DNA from: Buxus sempervirens
Taxonomy: Eukaryota > Streptophyta > Magnoliopsida > Buxales > Buxaceae
Direction: 5' to 3'
NCBI GenBank assembly: GCA_947561395.2
Contig: OX387193.1
Coordinates: forward strand, 36,344,255-36,408,254
DNA: 64,000 nt
Below are positions 12,293 through 24,400 of the stretch, piece after piece. A program made the position numbers and the translations under genes. Positions within the stretch are counted from its first letter, which is position 1, and each line of letters opens with the position of its first letter. The notes beneath the pieces are model-generated. The model was not told the origin of the DNA, searched no databases, and saw nothing but the letters and a program-made list of their open reading frames with translations.

Positions 12293-12313
12293 CGCGGGGG
12301 GCGAAGCCCCCCG
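12293..12313 (+). repeat. GC hairpin with GCGAAGC core
   Basis: A run of G, the core GCGAAGC, and a run of C form a G/C stem closed by a GAA loop. The 3' LTR copy (31428-31450) has the loop in the other orientation (CTTCG), as does E1 when read in its sense direction. Confidence 0.8.
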
Positions 12314-13436
12314 CACCCCCCACCCCTTGGTTCGCTGTGCATCCAACTCGTACCTTGGCTTCGCCCACAGGGCCCCCGGGTACCTCCCCTTGGACCCAGC
12401 ACAATGAGCCAATTTTTTTTGTGTGATTATTGCTAGATGTGAATGATACTTCTGAACCGAACCGGATAAACCAATAGGGTTTCTGGGTCACCCGGAAACC
12501 CGACATGGGACTTGGACTCCCTGTCCAACTTGACTTCCAGTGGGCCTTCCAACGGGGCCCACCAAGCCCAACAAACACCAAAGCATGCCATTGAAACAAC
12601 TTAAGTAAAATGAACAGTTTGAACCGGGCGGGCCAAACCCAATGCGGCCCACCCGAGCCTTGTTATGTGAAATTGATGCATGAATTGCGTGGTTTGGCCG
12701 AGACCAAGGGCAAGGGCCTACCAGGCCCACCAAAGCCCACCAACCGAACCAAGGAAGGGTACAAACCCTAACTTCCGGTAACTTGGGCTTACAAAGCCCA
12801 GATTTGGACTGCGGGCCCCAAGCCCAGTGTCCAAAACACTTTGGCAAAATTAAAAAGATAAATCCAATAAAAAATACTTGGACACCATGTGGGCCCACCT
12901 TAGGCCCACAAACCAGTCCGGCCCACTTGTGCATGAAAAACAATTAATCTTCAAACCTGAACTTAAAGTAAAATCAATTGGACTAACCAAAGCCCAAAGG
13001 ACCTCTCAGGCTAGACTGAGGTCCACAAGGGTACACGGGCTTGACTAAGCCCACCAAGGATACCGTGGGCCTTCCAACGGGGCCCACCCAACCAGACTCA
13101 GATCACCTAAGTAATCAAGATAAAAGCAACTAAAAGGACCCACACCACTCAGGTGGTCCCGCCAGACTTAACCAAATTGCATATCGGATTAGGAATCAGG
13201 TGAGACCAATGTAAGCTGACTCAACCCAGGGAACCCACGGGACCCGTCATCCGACGGGGTGGACCGGGGTGTCTACGGACTTCCCCGAACCACAACCGAG
13301 AACAGACTTAGAATCTCAAGCCGCAGACCAAAAAGCCCTAATAGGCAAAATTAGGCACCCAGGTGTCCGCCTGCACCCCATCAGGCGGTGGCGACTCCGA
13401 ATTTTCCCGTGCCGCGTTTCCCACGCGCGCACAGCC

Positions 13437-13455
13437 TGGCGACTCCACTGGGGAC
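13437..13455 (+). promoter_or_regulatory. primer-binding site of E2
   Basis: TGGCGACTCCACTGGGGAC begins three bases after the LTR end. Its reverse complement ends in CCA, as expected for the 3' end of a tRNA primer. E1 has the same 19 bases at 34459-34477 on the minus strand. Ogre-type elements use tRNA-Arg as primer; I infer the same here but have not matched a specific tRNA. Confidence 0.85.
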
Positions 13456-14961
13456 ATTTCAGCCCAGTAGGACCCTAGTTAGATGAGTCAGCATAAAGAG
13501 AGATTTAGTTGACGTTTAGGGTTTCTTACTACCTCGTTTAGTAAGATACAGAATACGCGTAATTACGCGTTCTGGGGAGTCCTGTCAAAGGGACGCGATA
13601 ATTGCCTAAGGCAAGTGGGATTTAAGTGGTCCCTTGTGACCCCCCACTTACCTGGGGACTCTCCCAGAACCTCGTATTGCGTACTAATTCTGCACCTTAT
13701 TATACGAGACAGTAACAATCCCTTTACCAACAAAATCTAGACAAAACTCACCTGTGTAGACACAGCACGCAGCCCAACTGCACACACGGGCACACCACCA
13801 CACCGTGGATGGATTTTTTATTTTTTGTTCTAGTGTGATAAACTGCGTGGGGTGACACGCATGAGGGAGGCTGCGTGGATGATCCGACCTTAAATTGATG
13901 AGAGCGGATATTGCAACTTCTTTACCAAAACCTAGACCTCTCTAGCAGCCTACCCTTCTGATTCCTATGAACTGATCTTTGGGATGGTATTAGCACCTAC
14001 GCTCCCGTGGCTTGCCGGGGAAAGCAGGGTAAACCCATCCCCCAGTTTTCTGGAGTCCATTAGCACCACTGGTTTCTTGCCGTGGCACGCGAGGATCCAG
14101 TACTGGTCCAGACCCTTGTAGGCTTATGTCTCGGGCTGGGTATCCTTCCCCACCTAACGTTTCTGAATGAACCTCGCGTTGAGCATGAGAGGGTGAGTAG
14201 GATGTGAACGATGAATAAAATTGGAATAAAATTCAGAGTCCATCAGGGGCAGCGACCCCCGCTTTTTGCATCAAAGGGAGTAAACCCTAGATGCTGGGCT
14301 ACCTCGGCCCTAGCTTAGGAAACTCACCTAACCATGATCAGGGGAACCACCCCAGATCCATGCATGGAGTCCTGTATGCTATGGGTCTTGACCCATTAGA
14401 GTCCGCTGGGAGCACTTTAAGTCCAGATTGGTCTTTTAGAGCAGACGAAAGCCGGCCAGATCAGACAAACAGATGAAAGCATGCCAGATCAGAACATGGG
14501 CACTAAACCCTAGATCTAGGAATTTTTAGCCTACCCGCTTGAAAAGCAATTTGTATCCTCCCTTTTGGCTCCCAACAGCCTCAAGGATGAATTCTTTGAA
14601 ATTTTTGTAGATATCTTGTAAAAATTCGCCCTCGATGGCAAGTTGTAGTTTTGGCTGTGGTCCGACACCGAAAGCAGACGAAGGAACAGATGAAAGACAG
14701 AAAGACTGATCAGGACTTGAATGTGCTCCTTTACACAAGTATGTCTAGGAGTCGCGCCTTCATTGGCGCCAACCCTTAGGACCACACACCATGTGTGCAT
14801 GAGTTACATTCCGCACTGGTTGTGTCTTTTGCTGTATTTTGTAAAGCATGTTAGAACTTCTAGTGATTAGTCTTTTGCTTGAAATTATGCATGTCTTAGG
14901 ACTGATTAAAAGATTGGTGTGGAACCTTAAACTGATTTGGAATTTTGATCGGATAGTTGGC
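13456..14961 (+). other. E2 leader between primer-binding site and ORF1
   Basis: About 1.5 kb without a convincing coding region, largely conserved in E1 (33045-34458, reversed). It holds only short open frames that differ between the two copies. No tandem array is visible here. Confidence 0.7.
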
Positions 14962-16395
14962 ATGGCATCTTCATCCTCATCTGAGAGAACCCGTTTCCCT
15001 AGGATAGAGAAGTGCGCCTGGGATACCCCCTGGATCCGTTCCTGGACAAGGCAGCTCCAAGGGAGTGAGCAGATTGAATGGGAGCACAAATACCACATGG
15101 GACAGACTTTGTCCCTGTTAAATGTGCCGATTAACTCGGACATGATCCAAGCAGCATTGCTTTTCTGGGATCCCCAGCTTTCAGTGTTTCGATTTGGGAT
15201 CAATGAGTTGACACCCACAATTGAGGAACTTGACCTGTTCCTCCGATTTCGCGACTTAGGAGAACCCGCTAGGCCAAGTCTCAAAGAAAGCTACAAGAAT
15301 GAAGCTTGCGCTTTCTTTGGCCTCTCAAGGGGAGAATTCCAGACCTTAGGAGGTGACAAATCATTCACTAGGGTCTCCAAAACATTCCTTGCTGAAAAGA
15401 TAAGAAACAAGAAGCAGGAAAGACCCCGGGCTTGGTTTGACACCTTCACCCTTGTGGTTCTGTCGCAAATCTTCTTTCCAACTGGGGGAGACACAATTAA
15501 TTTGGCCCTCATGGAAATTGTGGATCAACTCAGGGCAGGGTACCGAATCATGCCACTGATCCTAGCTCAATTGTTCCATTCCCTGACTTTGTCCAAAAAC
15601 GGAACCCGGAGGTTTCAAGGGTGCGCTCCCCTCCTCCACCTTTGGCTGCAAGACCACCTGATGGTGTCATCACCAGTCAGTGCATATTACAAGGCAACTG
15701 GCGACAACATCTATTGGTTGGCTCGAAGAGAGATCAAACCAGACCTACCCACTCGTGAGGATTGGTTTAACCACTTTCTCCACCTGAAAGGAGAAACGGA
15801 CATCAGATGGTGGGGTACATACAACATCCCCTACACCCCCATTATAGCTTTCAAGAAAAGAGAGGGACTTGCCTTGATAGGCCTCACCCATGCCGTGCCG
15901 TACTATCCGATTCGGGTTCTGAGACAGTTTGGGAAACCGCAGGGAATCCCAGTCAAGGACGACATGAGCAGTTTGATTGGTCCACTCACTAAAGGACTAA
16001 GGACCCAACTGTTGACAGAGTGGAAGATGGTGTGCGTGTATCGGGAAGACGTCTTCACCGAATTACACTTTCAAGATTACGAGCAGTGGATAGCTCGGGA
16101 ATTTGGCCACGATGGCCCCCCACCTCTACAGCCTGTCGCTTCAAGCGACATTCCAGTTCCGCCCCCTAACACATATAGGGACAGGGTGGCCGAACTGCAG
16201 GAGACCCACTCCCGTATCCATTCAGCTTATGTGGATTCGGAACGGGAGAGTAGGCAGGCCAATACGGCCTTGCAACATGAAATGGAATTAGTGCGTAAGC
16301 GCGCTGAGGAGGACCGACGTCTGCGGAACAAGCTTCTGCGAGCCTTGAAGAGGCAAGACGTGTCCTCCCACTATGATGATGACCAACCTAGCTAG
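14962..16395 (+). CDS. ORF1 protein of E2 (plant-mobile-domain-like / DUF7745-like), 477 aa
   Basis: An intact ORF upstream of gag, in the place of the extra ORF1 of Ogre-like elements. I chose the ATG at 14962 (MASSSSSE) over an in-frame ATG at 14848: the reading from 14848 begins with a leucine-rich stretch and E1 conserves the MASSSSSE start. Around residues 60-90 lies FWDP..SVFRFG..ELTPTIEEL, the pattern of plant transposon-associated 'plant mobile domain'-like proteins (the family I know as DUF7745). The middle is hydrophobic and tryptophan-rich. About the last 70 residues are E/R/Q-rich and look coiled-coil. Its function is unknown; the family name is recalled, not searched. It is intact while pol is broken. 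Confidence 0.75.
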   Translation: MASSSSSERTRFPRIEKCAWDTPWIRSWTRQLQGSEQIEWEHKYHMGQTLSLLNVPINSDMIQAALLFWDPQLSVFRFGINELTPTIEELDLFLRFRDLGEPARPSLKESYKNEACAFFGLSRGEFQTLGGDKSFTRVSKTFLAEKIRNKKQERPRAWFDTFTLVVLSQIFFPTGGDTINLALMEIVDQLRAGYRIMPLILAQLFHSLTLSKNGTRRFQGCAPLLHLWLQDHLMVSSPVSAYYKATGDNIYWLARREIKPDLPTREDWFNHFLHLKGETDIRWWGTYNIPYTPIIAFKKREGLALIGLTHAVPYYPIRVLRQFGKPQGIPVKDDMSSLIGPLTKGLRTQLLTEWKMVCVYREDVFTELHFQDYEQWIAREFGHDGPPPLQPVASSDIPVPPPNTYRDRVAELQETHSRIHSAYVDSERESRQANTALQHEMELVRKRAEEDRRLRNKLLRALKRQDVSSHYDDDQPS

Positions 16396-16738
16396 ACTTT
16401 GGCTTTGTTGTATTTTTGATGATGTACTTTGTGCCACGGCGGCACCTTTTGATTGAAGCATGAATTTATTTTCGCTATGCTATGTTGTTCAAACTTAACA
16501 AAACAAGAACAAGAAATGAAAGAATTAATTCCCTCCAATAGGGCAACTCGGTCTCCGACGGACCACCTCTTCTCAGATAATTGCAATATTCCTGGTCGCT
16601 GCGACCACCTAATTTCCATTAACTGCATCTCTCTCATTGAGATCGCAAAACCCAGCAAGTGTTTACAAACACCCAAGACCTTGAGCTCAGATCACACCCG
16701 TCTGTATCTTTCCAAGATCATTCGGTCAAGCCTGTAGG
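16396..16738 (+). other. spacer after E2 ORF1, conserved in E1
   Basis: About 340 bp, matched closely on the minus strand of E1 (8169-8516). Short open frames of 94 codons exist on both strands in both copies, but no start context or motif makes either convincing. I treat it as untranslated leader. Confidence 0.55.
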
Positions 16739-17330
16739 GCACTGAAGCTACCGGTGATTAAACCGTTTGGTGGATGAACGTCCTGGTATAGCCTTCCCCT
16801 TTGTGAGGCACCGAAGTCAATGGTGATTAAACCAACGACTAGCTAAGGCACGCCCGGGAACTACTAGCCGAAACTTTGGGGCACTGAAGCCGCCGGTGAT
16901 TAAACCGTTTGGTGGATGAACGTCCTGGTATAGCCTTCCCCTTGTGAGGCGCCGAAGTCAATGGTGATTAAGCCAACGACTAGCTAAGGCACGCCCAGGA
17001 ACTACTAGCCGAAACTTTGGGGCACTGAAGCCGCCGGTGATTAAACCGTTTGGTGGATGAACGTCCTGGTATAGCCTTCCCCTTGTGAGGCACCGAAGTC
17101 AATGGTGATTAAACCAACGGCTAGCTAAGGCACGCCCGGGAACTACTAGCCGAAATCTTGGGGCACTGAAGCCGCCGGTGATTGAGCCGTTTGGTGGATG
17201 AACGTCCTGGTATAGCCTTCCCCTTGTGAGGCGCCGAAGTCAATGGTGATTAAACCAACGACTAGCTAAGGCACGCCCGGGAACTACTAGCCGAAATTAG
17301 GCGCCGACGCCGCCAGTGAATGAACTGGAG
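16739..17330 (+). repeat. four ~141-bp tandem repeats upstream of gag
   Basis: Copies start at about 16739, 16881, 17022 and 17163, with a shorter diverged end near 17300. Each monomer holds two small inverted repeats around GATTAA: CGGT/ACCG in one half and TGGT/ACCA in the other. Variants stay pairable: CAGT/ACTG (near 17313), TGGT/GCCA (near 16962) and CGGT/GCCG (near 17178), the last two through G-U in the sense strand. Confidence 0.9.
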
Positions 17331-17439
17331 ATTGGTTGAGGTACGCCTGGGTGCTGCTTTTCAGCTCACCCCCTGCGGAGACCCTGCATTGGTCCAACCC
17401 TGTGATTCTGAGCTCAAACAAAACCCCCTTAAATTGAAG

Positions 17440-18265
17440 GTTCTCTTTCCTTGTCTAAACGGCTAAAATAGATCAGTGAAATAGGGTTCTCTTTCCCAGT
17501 CGCTTCCGAGCGACTAAAATAGATCAGCTTTCAAAAAAAATAGGGTTCTCTCTCCCAGTCGCTTCCGAGCGACTAAAATAGATCAGCTTTCAAAAAAAAA
17601 AGGGTTCTCTTTCCCAATCGCTTCCGAGCGACTAAAATAGATCAGCCCTCAAAAAAAAAAAAAAACAAAAAACAAAAACAGGGTTCTCTCTCCCAGTTGC
17701 CTGCGGGTGACTAAAATAGATTCGGTCATTAGGGTTCTCTCTCCCAGTTACTTGCGGGTAGCTAAAATAGATTCGGTCACCAGGGTTCTCTTTCCCAGTC
17801 GCTTCCAAGTGACTAAAATAGATCAGCTTTCAGAAAAATAGGGTTCTCTCTCCTTGTTACCTACGGGTAGCTAAAATATATCAGTTAATTCATTAAGGTT
17901 CTCTTCCCTTGTTGCCCTAGGGTAGCTAAAATAGATCAGCTAGTCCAAATCCAATCAAAAAAAAAAATCAGTCTTCCAAATTCATTAAGGTTATCTTCCC
18001 TTGTTACCTACGGGTAGCTAAAATAGATCAGTTAATTCATTAAGGTTCTCTTCCCTTGTTACCTACGGGTAGCTAAAATAGATCAGTTAATTCATTAAGG
18101 TTCTCTTCCCTTGTTACCTACGGGTAGCTAAAATAGATCAGTCTTCAAATTCATTAAAGGTTCTCTTCCCTTGTTACCTACGGGTAACTAAAATAGATCA
18201 GTTGATTCAAAGTTTAGGTTCTCTTCCCTTGTTGCCTTAGGGTAGCTAAAATAGATCAGTTAGTC
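17440..18265 (+). repeat. ~15-unit hairpin-repeat array just upstream of gag
   Basis: Units of 50-78 bp share GGTTCTCT, a C/T stretch, an inverted repeat with a 4-nt loop, and TAAAATAGATC or TTCGG. Stems seen in order include GTCGCT/AGCGAC (loop TCCG), GTTGCC/GGTGAC (loop TGCG), GTTACT/GGTAGC, GTTACC/GGTAGC and GTTACC/GGTAAC (loop TACG), and GTTGCC/GGTAGC (loop TTAG). Nearly all non-Watson-Crick pairs are G-U in the sense strand. A-rich spacers separate the first units. The gag ATG follows about 170 bp later. Confidence 0.9.
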
Positions 18266-18436
18266 AAATCATATCATAAAACAAAAAAAAAATTAAAATA
18301 AATGAATAGATTCAATCAGATAAAATTGTGTAATCAATTTGTGTAAAATTGCACTAATGCCTGCAAATTGTCCCACCAGGTACCAAAAATTGCTTTCAGA
18401 AGTCCGTACCTATTAAGATCGAGGAGAAGGCTCGAT

Positions 18437-21400
18437 ATGGAACAGCAAGGAGAGCAGACGCCGCCAGGGCAACACCCGGCAGAGTCCAGTCATACCCAAG
18501 TGGTCAATGAGATGCAGCAAAGGATGGACAGTATGGGTTCCATCATCCAGGAACTGATGACAGAACTGAGGGAATTGAGGCAGGTCCCACCGGCAGCACC
18601 AGTTGCCCAGCAGCCGCAGCCACAGTTACCACCACAAGCAGAAGTGGCGCCACCGCCACGTCCAGTAAATCCCCCTCCCCTGGCACCACCACCACCACCG
18701 GCAGCACCATTTCATGTGGCACAACCAAATCAATTTCTGCCTATCCATCTGGGACAGGGGGATGAGGACTGGTACAGAACCCAGGAATCGCAGTTTGAGG
18801 AGAAACTGACAGCAGTAAGGGAGGAGAACATAACAGAAATGGCCGCCCTGAAGGAGCAGCTCAAACAGCTCCAACCCAGCACAGTGCAGAGTGAGGCTAC
18901 CCTGGAAAGCCTTTGTTTCTTTTCAGACATCCAACTCCCGGCTAAGTTCAAATGCCCTGAGTTGCACCAATTTGACGGCACTGGGTGCCCACTAAACCAT
19001 TTAAGGTCGTACTCAGGCGACATGTGCCAGTATGCTAAGGAAGAGCGAATCATGGTACAATTCTTCCAGAAGTCTTTAACAGGGGCCGCTTACTCTTGGT
19101 TCTTGAGTCTAGACAAGGCTAAGATAAAGACATGGAATGAGTTGGCAGCAGTCTTCATCCAGCAGTACCGCCTCAACAGTCAGATAGTGCAGACAAGGGC
19201 AGAATTGCAGAGGCTGGCAAAGAAGAGCCAAGAGTCGGTGAGAGAGTATGCCAAACGCTGGAAGGAGTTGGCGACACTGGTACAGCCGCCACTGTTGGAA
19301 CAAGAGATGACATCTCTGTTCATTGCGTCACTAGGACAGCCGTTCTTCACTTTGCTGTTGGGGCAAAGTACCTCGAATTTCAACGACCTAATTTTAACTG
19401 CGGATCAGATTGAGGATGCAGTAAGAGCCGGGAAAATAGATGGCAGTGGACAGAGTGCTGCACCAAGGAGGCCAGTGACAGGACAGGCTGGCAGAAACCA
19501 GGGACAAGAGCCCCGAAGGCAGGAACAGCAGGCAGTGAACTACGTGCACCCGGCACAGCCTTATCACTTCTTCCAAGGACCAGAGGCAGTGGCACCCCAA
19601 GGGACCGGGCAGACAGCTTACCAAGGGGTAAGAAAGACGAAAGAAGAATTCGAAGCCAGGATGAAACGGGTTTTCACCCCACTACCGTATGCGCCAGCAG
19701 AGTTGCTACCTACTTTGCTGAAGAAAGGGTACTTGCAAATCAAACCCTCGAATCCCAGACTGGTCAACGCCAGAAGCTACAATGCAGCAGAACGGTGCGA
19801 GTACCACTCTGGTGCTCCGGGGCATCACACTAATCGGTGTTGGGATCCAAGGCACGACATCCAAGACCTAATTGACAGCAGACGCATCACGGTCGACCCC
19901 CCAGCACCACAGGCTCAGACCCCAGCAGCTAGCGTCACCACCAATCCTCTCCCAGATCATTCTAAGGCCTCAACCAGCAAGTCAGCTAATCAGGTGAGCT
20001 GTGACCAGGGCACTGGGCAGTTTGACCCGTCTGTACTGATTGGCCAACCAGGGCAGACAGTGAAGGTGCAGCTTCAAGCAGAAACCCACTCGACAGCAAT
20101 TGCAGTCAAGGAGAATACAGAGGTCTACATCTGTGCGATAGAGGATGAGCCTCAGAGTAGTAAGGAAGTCACGGGGCCATGGAACCCCATGCAATGCGGA
20201 TGGATCAGTGACTCCCCGTCCCCTCCACGCAGGGAAGGAGTGGGCAGTTCTGAAGGACCTTGGTTTCGAGATGGGCCACGGGACACCGATGCATCAGTGG
20301 GAAGTTCAAGGGTACCCCCGCAGCTGTCTACTGGATGGCCGCCGGAGTATATGTCTGCAACGTCAGAGCTAGACTCGCAGTCCCTCACCGACCTCCTATC
20401 GGATGAACCAAGTTCTGAATCCCTCTCCCATGGCACGCCCGAGTGGCCTGGCCTCCCCCATGTCACAGTAGAAGGGGAGCCATCATCCACTTCTGAACTT
20501 GCAAGCCCACCTGATCCTTATGAGAGCTCAGATGAATCCGCTGGTGCAGACTCAGAAAACGAATCAGCAGCAAACTCCCGAGTGGAAAGTAGGACAATAA
20601 ACATCATTGAAGGAGGCGGCGATGATGTCCCTACTGATCTCCCTCTTGTGCATTTCCACCCATCCACAGACCAAGAGTTCTTCTACCCCACCCCTCTCCC
20701 CAACCCCTCCGCCCTCAACATCCATGACATCATGGACTCGCCCCCACAAAACCCATTCTCCCTTTCATTTGAACCACCCACCCTCAACCTCTCACAACTC
20801 AACCTGGAACCACCCTCGTACAACACGGTGTCCCCACCTTACCTCACCCCATCTTTCTACCATCAAGCCACCACCACCACCATTGAAGCAGAAATCGATC
20901 GGATCACCCGATCCGGTCGATACATAAACACTGACCCCCCACCCGCACCAGAGGAGGGAGCAGAAGCAGAAGCGAAAAGGAAGGAAAAAGGGAAGGACGT
21001 GGTTACAGAATTGCCACCGACCCTCAAGAGAAAGGGAAGAGCCACAGAAGAGGAGGTCACCGATTTGAACCATAGCATCTACACTCCCGAATATGATCTC
21101 CTCCAGCAGTTGAGCAAGATACCCGCCCAGATTTCCATAATGAGACTCTTAATTGACTCAGAGAAGCACCGGGCAGTACTGATGAAAGTCCTGGGTGATG
21201 CACACGTACCAGCAGATATCGACCCTGAGCAGCTAGGGGCAGTGGTGTCAGTAATCATGGCACCACAGGCTATCTCCTTTTCTGCAGCAGACCTGCCATC
21301 TGAAGGGTGCAATCACACCGAGCCGCTCTATATAACCGTGAAGTGCGCGGATCTCATCATAAAGCGTGCCATGATTGACAACGGGTCAGCTTTGAACATA

Positions 21401-24400
21401 TGCCCGATGAGGACATTTCACAGCTTACAATTGGATCCTTCAATGATCAAGCCAAGCGCTCATAATGTCAAAGGCTTCGACAACGCTAGAAGAGATTCAC
21501 TGGGAGAGGTCACTTTGATGATCATAATTGCAGATAGGCCCTTTACCATGGACTTTGAGGTCATGGATATCAACGCCTCATTTAATCTGCTGATCGGGAG
21601 GCCTTGGCTGCATCAGGCAGGAGCAGTATCTTCCACACTGCACAGGATGGTCCGGTTCGTATCAAGCAACGAACTCATAACAGTACATGCTGAGGATCAC
21701 CGAGAGTTCGAAAGGGTTGGAGTACCCTATGTGGATTATGAGTTACCCATCACACTCAATTTCCAAGCTGTGGAGATGGTGCAGGTGAATAATATCCCTG
21801 AGTCTAAAAGGGGGCGACGACCCTCGAAGAGGCAAAGAAAGAACATGTTTAGTGCTGCTGACTGCGCAGACTGGGGTCTCAGAGCAGGCGAAGGACTAGG
21901 CAAGTACAAGCAAGGCATCAGGGTAGCCATCAAACCTTATGAGCAGACCACTGGGTTTGGACTGGGGTTTAGGCCGCAGCCAGAAGACTACTCCCGACTC
22001 CTTGGGAACCGCGCCGAAAGGAAAAGAGCCAGAACTGAAGGAAGAGACCCCCACTGGCCCATATGCGTGCACGAGAACTTGTACCACCGCTTCTCTAACA
22101 TGGAGCGTGAAGCAGCCCAGGCTATCGAGAACATAGTCCCCCAAGGGTGGGGAGATGAGTTTCTGGATACCCCTGCCATGGAAGAAGACTACTTGCAAGG
22201 ACTGGCTCAGATGCTCTGGGAAGAGCCACCCTCTGTGGAAATGGTTGGAGATGCAGTAGAAGTAGACCCATTGGCTCCTGAGGGGTCGCCAGATGGCCTG
22301 CCAGCACTGGTCGCCCTGGACTCAGTTGACGAAGTCACCATGGCCTTCGCCCCACTAGATGAACAGTTCGTCCCTGACGGGATCCCGGTCGACTCTGCGA
22401 TTGTGATAGAAGCGCCACCACCTGCTCCCGTTGAGGAATCCAAAGAAGAAGGCCCAATCATGTATGTTTGCATGATGGAAGGGCGAGACAGCTCAGGAGC
22501 ACCAACTCGCAGGCCAAGGTCGCCTCCTCCACCCCCTCATATCCCGCACCCCGGAACTCGCGACGGTCTGAACCGCATGTTCCGTAGCATGCCCCAAGTG
22601 CTAGGGCCAGTACCGGAAGAGGTGTACCATGCAGCTTATGGCAAATGGGCACCCCCAGCTTACTCTTCCACGGTGCCTGGAATACCAACTGGAATACCCA
22701 TAATGTTTGCACCCCCCAGAGTTGACCCGGCCAACGAAGTCACCATCGCATACGCGCCACCCGAGGACGAGATACCATGGGCAATCGCCCTTAGTGGATC
22801 ATGGGTAAGGGTATCGTCAGAGTCTGGCCCCCGATCAGAGAGAAGCCAGAACAAACCGGCAGGAGGCGCAGCACAGGATCCTATCTACATCTCTTCTGAC
22901 GAGAGCGCCAACATGGTACTAGCTGGAGAACCAGAGAAGACGATTGCTATCAACAAGGAAGGCGGGCCACCACTGAAGAATTGGAGCGCCATGCCTTTTG
23001 CTATCAGTAAAGCTGCTATCCCAAAGGGGGTTTCTATCACCTCTGAGATTTCTGTTGTAGCTACTGCTGAAATTTTTAATGAATATCTCAATGCTTCCTA
23101 CTACTTGCATCTGTTTGAAAATGAAAATAACAAAAATAAGCAACTTGAGCATCGCAACCTTAGTGTCAATCCCGACGCACACCTGGAAGATCTGGGGCAC
23201 GGGATAGGTAATAATATTGCCATAAGTGAACAAAAAGAACAAAAAGAAATTGAAAAGCCAGTCCAGATGGCAATAATAAATGAAATGCATGAGCCAGTGT
23301 CCAATCCTGAAAACGAGCAAGAACTCGACACGTCAGATTGGGGCACTCGCCCATCGCAGCAAGAAGATTCAAGCGTCGTCCCCTGTGAGCCTTTCGAGCA
23401 TGAGGACGATGATGAATCATGGGAAACCCCGCTTGAAATCCAATTTGCATTGGAAAGGCACGAAAAGGGTCTCCAGGCTAACATTGAGGAAACAGAGCCA
23501 ATTAACATAGGTGAAATAGCACAACCAAGGATCCTCCAAATTGGTAAAAAGCTGTCACCATTATTGAGAAAACAGATGATTGATTTTCTTAAATCTTATT
23601 CTGACGTGTTTGCATGGTCATACGAGGATATGCCCGGGTTAGACACGGACTTGGTTGTGCATCGGTTACCAACAAAGTCTGAGGCCGTACCTGTGAAACA
23701 GAAGCTCAGGCGCACGAAGCCGGAATGGGCCCTGAAGATCAAAGAAGAGGTCACTAAGCAGTTGGATGCCAGATTCCTGCAAGTAACTCATTACCCGGAA
23801 TGGTTGGACAACATCGTGCCAGTTCCCAAGAAAGACGGGAAGGTCAGGATGTGTGTCGACTATAGAGATCTGAATAGAGCAAGTCCGAAGGACGACTTCC
23901 CATTGCCGCACATTGATGTACTGGTGGACAATACAGCAACGCATTCGATGTTCTCTTTCATGGACGGTTTCTCTGGTTACAACCAGATAAGAATGGCACC
24001 TGAGGATATGGAGAAGACATCCTTTATCACGCACTGGGGCACTTACTGCTACCGCGTGATGCCGTTCGGACTGAAGAATGCGGGCGCTACATATCAGCGT
24101 GCGATGACTCTGCTGTTCCACGACATGATACACAAGGAGATGGAGGTGTATGTGGATGACATGATAGCGAAGTCCAAGGAAGAAGAAGACCACTTGGTAA
24201 ACCTTGGAAAGGTATTCGACAGACTCAGGGAGCACAAACTTCGGCTCAACCCAAACAAGTGCGTGTTTGGAGTTACGTCAGGAAAACTGCTCGGCTTCAT
24301 AGTGGGCAAGCGAGGCATTGAGGTCGACCCCGCCAAGGCAAAGGCAATTCTGGAAATGCCTCCTCCATCTACAGAAAAGGAAGTGAGAGGGTTCCTGGGC

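Larger units (their letters stand above)
11074..13433 (+). mobile_element. 5' LTR of E2 (2360 bp, internally deleted)
   Basis: The boundaries are set by the target duplication on the left and the primer-binding site on the right. It matches the 3' LTR except for about 1.15 kb missing between the poly-C run (~12180) and the GGCGCTCAC hairpin (12202-12235). The missing part includes the segment that in the 3' LTR holds a strong splice-donor-like site. The TATA box is altered here (TATGTAAG, 12056-12063). Four spaced near-repeats of a motif around 'GAGAATCTCGACACG' occur in the first 500 bp. Confidence 0.95.

Noticed and set aside
12216..12599. 127-codon minus-strand frame in the 5' LTR
   Set aside because: It is low-complexity, starts inside the GGCGC hairpin and has no counterpart in E1.
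17440..18265. CRISPR-like array (repeats of ~55 bp with variable parts)
   Set aside because: The window is plant nuclear DNA, the units are parts of a retrotransposon leader, and the variable parts are A-rich or hairpin stems, not spacers.
18368..18436. Gag start at 18368
   Set aside because: The codon there is TTG. The first ATG in frame is 18437, conserved in E1 at 6454.
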